Shown: positions 41,450 to 49,212 of the stretch, in pieces
Layout of the letters: the number at the start of each line of letters is the position of its first letter
How positions within the stretch are numbered: position 1 is the stretch's first letter
Assembly (NCBI RefSeq): GCF_900111125.1
Contig: NZ_FOGE01000023.1
Coordinates: 1-64,000 of the forward strand
Origin: Sphingobium sp. YR768
GTDB lineage: Bacteria; Pseudomonadota; Alphaproteobacteria; Sphingomonadales; Sphingomonadaceae
Length of the DNA stretch: 64,000 bases
Direction: 5' to 3'
Notes under the pieces: generated by a model
The model's input: only the letters and a program-made list of their open reading frames with translations
What the model was told of the DNA's origin: nothing
Databases searched by the model: none
Program-made: the position numbers and the translations under genes

Positions 41450-42754
41450 TCAGGCGCGGATCACCTCTGCAGCCCGTCCAGCCTTTACCCCACGGCCCAC
41501 GATCACCACTGCGGTCGCACTGGCCAATGTCAGAATAGCCAAAGGCAGCAACGCCAGAACATAGCTGCCTGTGGCGTCATGGATGAAGCCATAGACATTG
41601 ATCATCAAGCCACCGCCGATGAGGTTGGACGTCGCATTAATCGCAGCAATGCCCGCAGCCGCAGTGCTGCCCGACAACCAGGTCGAGGCCATGCTCCAGA
41701 ACGGCCCCTTGAAACAATAGGCGCCCACCAGCACGAAGGTAAGCAGCAGGACGGTCGGCGCCAGCCCGCTCAGCACAAAAGTCCCGACCGCACCGACCGC
41801 AATGAGGATGAGCGGCAGGGCGGTGTGCCAGCGCCGTTCATTGGTACGATCCGAATGACGTCCCCAGAAAACCATGGCGATTGACGCCACGCCGTATGGG
41901 ATGGAGTTTATAAGGCCAGTCTGCAGGTCGGTCAGGCCGAAGGATTTGAGCAATTGCGGCTGCCAGATGCTGAGCACGCTGCCGGCTGCCGACGCGCCCG
42001 AACAGGCGATAACCATCGCCCAGAAGGCTGGCGTGACGGCCAGGCGCCAGGCCGAACCGCTGACCATCGGCTTTTGCTGCGCAGTCGCGGCCAGTTCGCG
42101 CTGCAACCAGTCGCGCTCCTGCGTGCTCAGCCACGTCGCCTGTGCCGGGCGATCCGTCAGCACCTTCAGGCAAGCAATACCCAGCAGAACCGTCGGCACG
42201 CCTTCCAATATGAAGAGCCATTGCCAGCCACGCAGCCCGCCAAGACCATTCATGGCAAGGAGCACGCCGGACAAGGGCGAGCCGATGAAACTCGACACCG
42301 GAATGGCGATGGCAAACAAGGCAAGGAAGCGGCCTCGGTATCGGGGTGGCAGCCAGTAGGTCAGGTACAGGATAATGCCAGGGAAGAAGCCAGCCTCCGC
42401 TGCGCCCAGCAGGAAACGCATCACATAAAAAGAGGGGGCATTCCAGACGAGCGACATGGTGATCGATACCAGCCCCCAGGTAATCATGATACGCGCGATC
42501 CAGAACCGGGCACCGACCTTCTGCAACATCAGGTTGCTGGGTACTTCCATCAGGAAATAGGCAATGAAGAACAGGCTGGCGCCAAAGCCGAACACCTTGC
42601 TGCTCAGCCCCACATCGGCGTTCATCTGGAGCGAGGCCATGCCGACATTGGTACGATCGATGAATGCCATAAGGTAGCAGAGCATCAGAAACGGCAACAA
42701 GCGCCAGGTCACCTTACGCATCGTCTGCGCTTCAAGGGCGCGATCGGAACTCAT
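41450..42754 (-). CDS. MFS transporter, anion:cation symporter (ACS) family
   Basis: A 434-residue transporter with about 12 transmembrane helices. The ACS signatures are the first-helix FLMLCYLMAFIDRTNVGMA and the helix 4-5 region GAAEAGFFPGIILYLTYWLPPRYRGR. Members carry hexuronates, tartrate, phthalate and other organic anions by proton symport. GAGGAGAG before ATG 42754 decides the start; the upstream frame extension of 28 codons is not needed. It follows the 2-hydroxyacid dehydrogenase by 99 bases in the same direction and is probably co-transcribed, so the substrate is likely an organic acid feeding that dehydrogenase or the RraA protein. Confidence 0.92.
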   Translation of the reverse strand: MSSDRALEAQTMRKVTWRLLPFLMLCYLMAFIDRTNVGMASLQMNADVGLSSKVFGFGASLFFIAYFLMEVPSNLMLQKVGARFWIARIMITWGLVSITMSLVWNAPSFYVMRFLLGAAEAGFFPGIILYLTYWLPPRYRGRFLALFAIAIPVSSFIGSPLSGVLLAMNGLGGLRGWQWLFILEGVPTVLLGIACLKVLTDRPAQATWLSTQERDWLQRELAATAQQKPMVSGSAWRLAVTPAFWAMVIACSGASAAGSVLSIWQPQLLKSFGLTDLQTGLINSIPYGVASIAMVFWGRHSDRTNERRWHTALPLILIAVGAVGTFVLSGLAPTVLLLTFVLVGAYCFKGPFWSMASTWLSGSTAAAGIAAINATSNLIGGGLMINVYGFIHDATGSYVLALLPLAILTLASATAVVIVGRGVKAGRAAEVIRA

Positions 42755-42853
42755 GGCTTCACTCTCCTCAGACTCAAGAGCGGGCGCTTGGTTGCGCCTC
42801 TTCTTTTCTCGCCGCGGGTCGGTGTCAAAGCCCCCCACGAATCACAGGCGCCG

Positions 42854-43837
42854 TCAGGCCGCGGCCTTAACGATACGATTCACATGATTGCGCACGTCGA
42901 TTTCGCCATGATCCAGATAGGCCATGATCTGGTCGACGCAGGACATGCCGACGCGATCACGCGCCTCCAGCGTATTGGCCCCGACATGAGGGCTCCCCAC
43001 GATATTGGGCAGCGTCCACAAGGGGCTATCCGCCGATATCGGCTCCTTCGCAAATGTGTCCAGCCCCGCACCGCGGATCACACCGTCACGCAGCGCAACA
43101 AAGAGCGCATCCTGATCGATTAGGCCACCTCGCGCTGTGTTGATGAGGATCGCATCCGGCTTCATCGCGGCAAGCGCGGTCGCGTCTATCAGATTGCGAT
43201 TGTGATCGGTCAACGGACAGTGAAGGCTGACCACGTCGCTGGTTGCCAATAGCCCCTCGATCGTTTCCACCCGCTCCGCTCCAGTCGGCACCTGATCGTC
43301 CGCCAGATAGGGATCGTAGATGCGCACCGTCATGTTGAACGGCGCCAAAAGATTAAGAAAGGTACGGCCGATTACACCCAGTCCGATCAGGCCAATGGAA
43401 CGGCCGGATATTTCCACGCCAGTATAGGTCGACTTGTCCCATGCTCCCGCGCGCAGGCGACCGTCCAGCCAGGCAGTGGAGCGCGCGACGCTGAGCAGCA
43501 ATGCCAATGCCTGCTCTGCCACGGACAGCGCATTGGCACCACCAGCGATAAGGACGATCACCCCATGATCGGTGGCAGCGGCGATATCGATCGTATCATA
43601 GCCGACGCCATGTTTGGCGATCACCTTGAGCGTTGGAATCCGTTCGATCGCGCCACGGCTGACCGTGCCCATGCGCAAGATCAATGCCTGCGCTCCGATA
43701 GTGTTGGCAGCCTCGATCAGTTCATCCTCGCTAGGATAACTTTTGCAGGAACTAAGCGCCAATCCGCACTCCCCCGCTAAGATGCTTGCCTTCGGCGCGA
43801 TGTCTCCACCGACAATCAGCGCAGCATGTTTCGACAT
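42854..43837 (-). CDS. D-isomer-specific 2-hydroxyacid dehydrogenase
   Basis: A 327-residue enzyme of the phosphoglycerate dehydrogenase/GyaR type: Rossmann motif GLIGLGVIGRTFLNLL, catalytic Arg in INTARGGLID, Glu in GLDTFAKEP and His in GSPHVGANT. Of two start codons six bases apart, the second (43837, MSKHAAL) is better spaced from GAGG than the first (43843). It reduces a 2-keto acid or oxidises a D-2-hydroxy acid. The operator candidate 73 bases upstream links it to the IclR regulator and TonB receptor operon. Confidence 0.88.
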   Translation of the reverse strand: MSKHAALIVGGDIAPKASILAGECGLALSSCKSYPSEDELIEAANTIGAQALILRMGTVSRGAIERIPTLKVIAKHGVGYDTIDIAAATDHGVIVLIAGGANALSVAEQALALLLSVARSTAWLDGRLRAGAWDKSTYTGVEISGRSIGLIGLGVIGRTFLNLLAPFNMTVRIYDPYLADDQVPTGAERVETIEGLLATSDVVSLHCPLTDHNRNLIDATALAAMKPDAILINTARGGLIDQDALFVALRDGVIRGAGLDTFAKEPISADSPLWTLPNIVGSPHVGANTLEARDRVGMSCVDQIMAYLDHGEIDVRNHVNRIVKAAA

Positions 43838-43909
43838 GTTCATCCTCGATCCAAAATCGAGGGGCGTCCCGCCCCTTCACAGGGCGCACAATATCGTTAG
43901 AAATATATT

Positions 43910-43939
43910 TTGCAACGTCATTTCAAAATATCGTTGCAA
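43910..43939. promoter_or_regulatory. Candidate IclR operator upstream of the dehydrogenase-MFS operon
   Basis: TTGCAACG and CGTTGCAA form a perfect 8-bp inverted repeat with a 14-base spacer (TCATTTCAAAATAT). It aligns base for base with the site at 39940-39969 and lies 73 bases upstream of the dehydrogenase start. The 228-base region between this gene and the YcaQ-type gene holds no other feature. Confidence 0.68.
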
Positions 43940-44065
43940 TAAATTCGACATTGATGCCGCTCATCTATCTTCGCCATTCACAGCACGCGCATCTGGTCGA
44001 TGCTGTTCTGTCGGCAGGTCCAGCGGGGGTTTGGCAGGTTTTTGGGACTAGCCTTCGCATAACAG

Positions 44066-45241
44066 CTAATCCCCCTTTGCTGCACCGACGTGAATGGCAG
44101 ACAGTCCCAGCCAGCGGGCCATATCATTCAGTTCATCAAGCAAGGCATCATAGGTGTCTGTGGGGGCCTCCGGCTCCAGATGCACCGCACGCGCCAGCAA
44201 GACCGATGCAGCACGATCCGCCTTCAGATCGACACGCGCGACCAGGCGATCGCCGAGAAGAAACGGCAATACATAATAGCCGTGGGTCCGTTTTTCGGCA
44301 GGTACGTATATTTCAATGCGATACCGAAATCCGAACAGCCGCTCGGTCCGGCCGCGCTCCCAGACGAGCGGGTCGAACGGGGCAAGCAACGCCCGTGCAT
44401 CGATGCGGCGCGGCTGCCTCGCCTCATGATGCAGCCAGGCGTGCCGCAACCCTTCCACTGCGACCGGGATCAGAATGCCCTCCTGCGCCAGCGCGTCTAT
44501 CGCCCCGCGTGCCTGCGCAGGCGACTGGCGGAAATAGTCCCGCAATTCCTTCTCTGTCGCTATCCCGTGCGCGCGCGCAGCCCGTTCGATCAGGGTGCGA
44601 TGCGCTTCTGTCTCGTCGGGCGTAGACATGGCCAGCACATCGGGCGGTAAGACGCGATCAGGCACATCATAGACACGATCAAAGCTGCGCCGCCGAGTCG
44701 CCGTCGTGATATGGCCGGCCCAGAAAAGCCATTCCAATGCGCGCTTTGTATCGCTCCATTCCCACCATCCCGATCGCCCCTTGTGCGATTCAAAATCCGA
44801 TGTTGCCATCGGCCCTTCGGCACGAATACGCGCCAGCAGGCCCATGGCTTCGGCACGACGTTCAGTGGCGAACAAACGCATCCCGGCCCACCCCGTTTCA
44901 CCGCGGTCTGCGCCGGCCATTCGCCAGCGGAGCAGAGGCTGCAATTCGAAAGGCAACAGCGAAGCTTCATGCGCCCAATATTCGAAGAACTTTCGCTCTC
45001 GCCCCGCCCCCCATGCCAGCCTGTCGAGATCGGCCCGATCATAAGCGCCCAATCGCGAGAAGGCCGGCAAATAATGTGCGCGCGCCAGCACATTCACACT
45101 ATCGATCTGGTGCAGTTGTACCCGATCGATCGTGCGACGCAGATGACTGACGCCGGGCATATCCGGCCGCTTTTTGCCGAAACCCTGGGCTGCCAAGGCA
45201 ATGCGCCGTGCCAGCGCAAGTCCGATCTTTTCCGTCTTCAT
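44066..45241 (-). CDS. YcaQ-family DNA glycosylase/crosslink-repair protein
   Basis: A 391-residue winged-helix-rich protein of the AlkX/YcaQ (HTH_42, DUF1006) family, which excises alkylated purines and unhooks interstrand crosslinks. The N-terminal VQLHQIDSVNVLARAHYLPAFSRLG block contains the QxD catalytic motif (Gln-Ile-Asp). The HEASLLPFELQPLLRWRM segment and the C-terminal ALLAPFDPLVWERGRTERLFGF-like segment are also characteristic. It is the last of three closely spaced minus-strand genes, 15 bases after the SnoaL-like gene. Confidence 0.87.
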   Translation of the reverse strand: MKTEKIGLALARRIALAAQGFGKKRPDMPGVSHLRRTIDRVQLHQIDSVNVLARAHYLPAFSRLGAYDRADLDRLAWGAGRERKFFEYWAHEASLLPFELQPLLRWRMAGADRGETGWAGMRLFATERRAEAMGLLARIRAEGPMATSDFESHKGRSGWWEWSDTKRALEWLFWAGHITTATRRRSFDRVYDVPDRVLPPDVLAMSTPDETEAHRTLIERAARAHGIATEKELRDYFRQSPAQARGAIDALAQEGILIPVAVEGLRHAWLHHEARQPRRIDARALLAPFDPLVWERGRTERLFGFRYRIEIYVPAEKRTHGYYVLPFLLGDRLVARVDLKADRAASVLLARAVHLEPEAPTDTYDALLDELNDMARWLGLSAIHVGAAKGD

Positions 45242-45256
45242 CGCTGCAAATTCTGC

Positions 45257-45730
45257 CTATAGCCCGAGAGCACTCAGCCTCGGATGATCATCGGGCCGGC
45301 GCCCCTGCGTCCAGTGGAATTTCCGTTCTGCGACACTGATCGGCGCATCGTTGATGCAGGCGAGCCGCCGCTGCATCAGGCCGCTTTCGTCAAACTCCCA
45401 ATTCTCGTTGCCATAGGAACGGAACCAGTTGCCGCTGTCGTCGTGCCATTCATAGGCGAAGCGCACCGCGATGCGGTTGTCGGCAAAGGCCCATAATTCC
45501 TTGATCAGCCGATAATCCAGCTCGCGCTGCCATTTGCGGGTGAGGAAGGCGATGATCGCGGAGCGGCCATTGATGAACTCGGCCCGGTTCCGCCACTGGC
45601 TGAGCGGCGTATAGGCCATGGCGACCCTGGCCGGATCGCGGCTGTTCCAGCCATCCTCGGCCAGGCGCACCTTCTCGGTCGCGCTCTCCAAAGTGAAAGG
45701 CGGCAGGGGTGGTCTGATATTATCCATCAT
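45257..45730 (-). CDS. SnoaL/NTF2-like protein of the DUF1348 type
   Basis: A 157-residue cone-fold protein. SATEKVRLAEDGWNSRDPARVAMAYT is followed by WRNRAEFINGRSAIIAFLTRKW and AVRFAYEWHDDSGNWFRSYGNENWEFD, the typical DUF1348 pattern. It overlaps the upstream FMN-binding-protein gene by 4 bases (ATGA). No enzymatic function is established for DUF1348; the conserved Trp/His/Asp pocket suggests small-molecule binding. A second in-frame ATG directly follows the first. Confidence 0.85.
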   Translation of the reverse strand: MMDNIRPPLPPFTLESATEKVRLAEDGWNSRDPARVAMAYTPLSQWRNRAEFINGRSAIIAFLTRKWQRELDYRLIKELWAFADNRIAVRFAYEWHDDSGNWFRSYGNENWEFDESGLMQRRLACINDAPISVAERKFHWTQGRRPDDHPRLSALGL

Positions 45731-46356
45731 GCGTCTCCCGATTTGGCGAGGCGATCCTGCAACGCCCTGTTCTCGGCTTCCAGTTGCGCCAACCGTTCAT
45801 GCAGCGGCCGGACCGCCTGTTCGATTTCGCGCTCCGTGAAGCGCGGCGTGATATGTTGCGGGCAATTCCAGTCGAAGGCTTCCAGCCGCAGCCGGAAAAT
45901 GCGTTCGGCCCGCGCCTTGTAATCCTTGTCCATGACAAGATCGGTGAGCGCCGGATCGGCATCGATCGCCAGCTTCTCGACATGAGCATATATCTTCAGC
46001 CGTGCCCGCCGGGGATAATCCATCAGGATCAGACAGGCCCGGTCGGTCGCGGCCAGATTGCCAGTGCTGATATATTGGCGATTGCCACGATAATCGGCAA
46101 AGGCCAGCGTGCGGTCATCGACCATCTTGAGGAAACCCGCCGGGCCGCCGCGATGCTGGACATAGGGCCAGCCATCCTCCGACACGGTCGCCATATAGAA
46201 ACTGTCGCGTGCCGCCAGGAAATGGGCTTCATTGTCGGTGAAGCGGTCAAAGGCGCGATTGCCGCTGAAGGCCGCCCAATGGGCGTCCGCGCCCATTTCC
46301 GCCTGCGCCGCGCGCACGCTGGGCGTCGTGGCGATATCGAGAAAACCGTAGGACAT
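45727..46356 (-). CDS. Pyridoxamine-5'-phosphate-oxidase-like FMN-binding protein
   Basis: A 209-residue split-barrel flavin-binding protein. The segments FYMATVSEDGWPYVQHRGGPAGFL and LAFADYRGNRQYISTGNL follow the general family pattern. The C-terminal 45 residues (REIEQAVRPLHERLAQLEAENRALQDRLA) form a predicted heptad coiled coil, absent from classical PdxH, and may mediate dimerisation. Start at ATG 46356 (MSYGFLDIATTPSV) after GGGAGACGG; an upstream in-frame start is less likely. Possibly an FMN-dependent reductase; substrate unknown. Confidence 0.85.
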   Translation of the reverse strand: MSYGFLDIATTPSVRAAQAEMGADAHWAAFSGNRAFDRFTDNEAHFLAARDSFYMATVSEDGWPYVQHRGGPAGFLKMVDDRTLAFADYRGNRQYISTGNLAATDRACLILMDYPRRARLKIYAHVEKLAIDADPALTDLVMDKDYKARAERIFRLRLEAFDWNCPQHITPRFTEREIEQAVRPLHERLAQLEAENRALQDRLAKSGDA

Positions 46357-46383
46357 GGTCCGTCTCCCGTCATCCGTCAGATA

Positions 46384-46409
46384 CGGGGCCATGCTTCGAC
46401 ATGGCCCCG
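46384..46409 (-). terminator. Hairpin after the alpha/beta hydrolase gene
   Basis: CGGGGCCATG and CATGGCCCCG pair perfectly around a 6-base loop, 10 bases after the hydrolase stop. There is no convincing T-run on the minus strand, so termination may be partial and allow read-through into the next gene. Confidence 0.5.
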
Positions 46410-46418
46410 CGTCGAGGT

Positions 46419-47390
46419 TCAGCGCACCGCCACCTTGCGATCAAGAAAGCCGCGGATCAGCGGCGCCATTTCATCCAACTTGTCTTCCAGGGCGAAATGG
46501 CCAGTGTCGAGAATATGCATCTCCGCGTCGGGCAGGTCACGCTTGTAGGGATGCGCACCGGGCTCGGGGAAGATGGTGTCATTCTTGCCCCAAAGGATCA
46601 GCGCCGGCGGCTTGCGTTCGCGGAAGAAGGACTGAAACGCCGGGTAGAGCGGGACATTGGTGCGGTAGTCGTAGAAAAGGTCGAGTTGGATATCCTTGTT
46701 GCCCGGCCGGTCGAGCAGCGCCTGATCCTGAACCCAATTGTCGGGGCTGATGCGCGACACGTCCCGCACGCCATCGGTATATTGGAATTTGGTGGCATCA
46801 AGGCCGACGAGCCAGCCCTGTGCATCCCGGTCCTTTGTCGATCCACTCTTCCAATAGAGCTTGATCGGATTCCAGAAAGCGCCGAGTCCTTCTTCATAGG
46901 CATTGCCGTTCTGGATGATGATGCCGCTGACCCGTTCAGGATGCTTGAGGGCGAGGCGGTAGCCGACGGGTGCGCCATAATCCATGACATACATGGCATA
47001 GCGTTTGGCACCCAGTTGGCCCATCAGCGTGTCGATCATGTCGGCATAATGGCCGAAGCTGTAGGTGAACTGGCGATGGTCGGGGGCGTCGCTCTGGCCA
47101 AAGCCCGGATAGTCCGGCGCGATGACATGATAGCGATCAGCCAGCAGCGGGATCAGATTGCGGAACATGTGCGACGATGTCGGGAAACCGTGGAGCAGCA
47201 AAACCACCGGGCCGTCGGCGGGGCCGGCTTCGCGATAGAACATCTTCATGCCGTCGATCGTGGCGTAACGGTAATGGATCGTGGCGGGCGCTGCCTGCGT
47301 CGCGACAGTGCTGGCAGGCGCGGCGATCGCGTCAGTTGAGGCGGAAATGCCAGCAGTCGCCAGCAGCATCGAAATAACCAGTTTCTTCAT
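46419..47390 (-). CDS. Exported alpha/beta hydrolase, epoxide hydrolase/haloalkane dehalogenase-like
   Basis: A 323-residue alpha/beta-fold hydrolase with signal peptide MKKLVISMLLATAGISASTDAIAA. The oxyanion segment is LLHGFPTSS. The nucleophile elbow YVMDYGAPVG carries Asp rather than Ser, as in epoxide hydrolases, haloalkane and fluoroacetate dehalogenases. The acid Asp lies in LWGKNDTIFP and the catalytic His in DTGHFALED. GGAGG 7 bases before ATG 47390 selects that start over an upstream in-frame one at 47402. Export of an Asp-nucleophile hydrolase is less usual than cytoplasmic location. The LysR gene upstream on the same strand may control it. Confidence 0.87.
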   Translation of the reverse strand: MKKLVISMLLATAGISASTDAIAAPASTVATQAAPATIHYRYATIDGMKMFYREAGPADGPVVLLLHGFPTSSHMFRNLIPLLADRYHVIAPDYPGFGQSDAPDHRQFTYSFGHYADMIDTLMGQLGAKRYAMYVMDYGAPVGYRLALKHPERVSGIIIQNGNAYEEGLGAFWNPIKLYWKSGSTKDRDAQGWLVGLDATKFQYTDGVRDVSRISPDNWVQDQALLDRPGNKDIQLDLFYDYRTNVPLYPAFQSFFRERKPPALILWGKNDTIFPEPGAHPYKRDLPDAEMHILDTGHFALEDKLDEMAPLIRGFLDRKVAVR

Positions 47391-47516
47391 CACGTCCTCC
47401 ACCCTGTTGGGCTGCTGAGCAAGCGCATCAGCTTCTGGAGACAGAGATAATCCTTGTCCTTATTCCTGATAATTCGATAAAACTGGAAGTCATTGTTCCT
47501 TGTTATGGAATAATGG

Positions 47517-48419
47517 TCATAGCTGCTGGAACAGCGGATTGGCCCGCAGCCGATCGACCGCCAGATCGACAAAGCTGCGCACCTTTGCGGCCGCCCGCCG
47601 CCCTTCGGCATGGATGACATGGATCGGCAGCGGCTTTTCCATATGGTCGTCCAACACCTTCACCAACCGCCCGGCCGCCAGCGCCGGTTCGACCTGATAG
47701 GATAGTACGCGGGTCAGCCCCCAGCCCTGCTCGGCGGCGGCGATCGCCGCTTCATTGGTGTTGCAGAAGAGTTGCGGGTGGACCGTGACGCTGCTCTTGC
47801 CGTCCCGGCCGAAATGCCATTCGGGTGAAACCCACGCGCCGGTCGGGCCGATGATACGATGATGGACAAGCTCTGCCGGAGTCTGCGGCACGGCGTGGTT
47901 ATCGAAATAAGCCGGCGCAGCGCATATGACCCGCCGGACCGAACCGACCCGAATGGCGCTCAGCCCTGAATCCGGCAAATGCCCGATGCGGATGGCGACA
48001 TCGATGCCTTCCTCGATGATGTTCACCAGCCGATCGACAAACAGGCTGCGACCAGTCACAGCCGGAAAGCGATCCAGATAGTCGAGCAGGATCGGCAGCA
48101 CATACATCTGGCCGAACATCACCGATCCGGTGACGATCAATGTGCCGGTGGGATTGCCATGGGCGCCGGATGCTGCTGCGTCCGCATCCGCCATATCAGC
48201 CAATATGCGGCGACAATCGTCCAGATAGCCACGGCCCGCCTCGGTCAGTTTGACCGACCGGGTCGTCCGGGTCAGCAGCCGCACGCCGATCTCCTCCTCC
48301 AGCGAGGAGATCGCCCGCGTGACTGCTGGCGGACTCATATGCAGTTGCCGCGCAGCTTCGGCAAAACCGCCGCTTTCCGCCACTCGGACGAATATCTTCA
48401 TGGCTTGCCATCGATCCAA
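47517..48419 (-). CDS. LysR-family transcriptional regulator
   Basis: A 300-residue LysR regulator. The HTH is GGFAEAARQLHMSPPAVTRAISSLEEEIGVRLLTRTTRSVKLTEAG. The effector domain begins at GTLIVTGSVMFGQMYVLPIL, in the subgroup with short effector domains such as DmlR and AaeR-like regulators. It is transcribed in the same direction as the downstream hydrolase, with a 126-base gap that contains AT-rich sequence suitable for a separate promoter. Target unknown; the hydrolase gene is the natural candidate. Confidence 0.9.
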   Translation of the reverse strand: MDRWQAMKIFVRVAESGGFAEAARQLHMSPPAVTRAISSLEEEIGVRLLTRTTRSVKLTEAGRGYLDDCRRILADMADADAAASGAHGNPTGTLIVTGSVMFGQMYVLPILLDYLDRFPAVTGRSLFVDRLVNIIEEGIDVAIRIGHLPDSGLSAIRVGSVRRVICAAPAYFDNHAVPQTPAELVHHRIIGPTGAWVSPEWHFGRDGKSSVTVHPQLFCNTNEAAIAAAEQGWGLTRVLSYQVEPALAAGRLVKVLDDHMEKPLPIHVIHAEGRRAAAKVRSFVDLAVDRLRANPLFQQL

Positions 48420-49212
48420 GACTACACTCCGAAATTCACCTGTGATTGGAGATGTGCGCGGAATTCCATGGGTCGGTCAATCCGCAGATATGGACGGCCC
48501 GGATTGATGTCTTGTCTGTCCCCCCCATGGTTATCGCTCGCTACTCAACGTCACACCTGAAGCAGGCCTATATAGTCAAACAGGCCATGGCTCTGCTCGC
48601 ATGTGCGCATTTTTCACGGTGGAATGGCTGGAAAGACTGGTCTGTCACTGGGGAAGGCGGTCCCGGTGCGGCCTGATACGGCAATATGGGCAAGATATCC
48701 AAACGCCATGGGCTTTTTCGATGCGAATTTTCCACCACCTATCTGGCGATACAGGCGGGATCATAGAGACCGTTTGAAAAATGCGCGAAAGAGCGCATTT
48801 TTGTAGCCGCACCGGCCCTCACCCCCACCCGACCGCCCACATATGGTACCCTGTTGGGCGGTCGGGTGGGGGTGAGGGCCGGTGCGGATGCGCCAAAGGC
48901 GCATTCCCAAACAGACTCATAGACCCAGCTTATATTCGCCAGATAGCCGGGACAGTCACTCTTTATTGCAAGTCGTTTGAACATAATTTGCCCGCCACGA
49001 TGACGATACATTTCATACCAACTTGGCTCAGGCGATACAGAAAATGCAGATTATGCTATCATGAATTCTGGATATTGGAGCGACATGAGATTGACTTGCG
49101 CCGCGCGATCGTTGCGATCGCAGTGCAAAAATTCCAAAAATGTCAGTAAATTTCTTGACTGCAACACAAGAGACGATCCAATAATAATTCATTACAATAT
49201 ATTATAATTTCA
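48420..49212. other. Intergenic region with repeat copy B, otherwise no gene
   Basis: The first 340 bases hold the LysR promoter and no coding signal. Repeat copy B occupies 48764-48922. The rest, to 49212, is noticeably AT-richer than the genes around it. It includes a perfect dyad GCGATCG-TTG-CGATCGC near 49107 and AT-rich sequence just after the stop of the FG-GAP gene. Short open frames there show no family motif. Confidence 0.6.
48764..48922. repeat. Long hairpin repeat element, copy B (159 bp)
   Basis: Same length and orientation as copy A at 25683, with three substitutions in 159 positions. The central hairpin has arms of about 31 bp that here match perfectly. Bounded by TAGAGACCGTTTG and CAAACAGACTCATAG. 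The near identity of two copies 23 kb apart shows recent spread or conversion. Confidence 0.9.

Noticed and set aside
48781..49149. 122-codon frame after the LysR gene
   Set aside because: Its first third is repeat copy B read through; the rest has no motif or ribosome-binding site.
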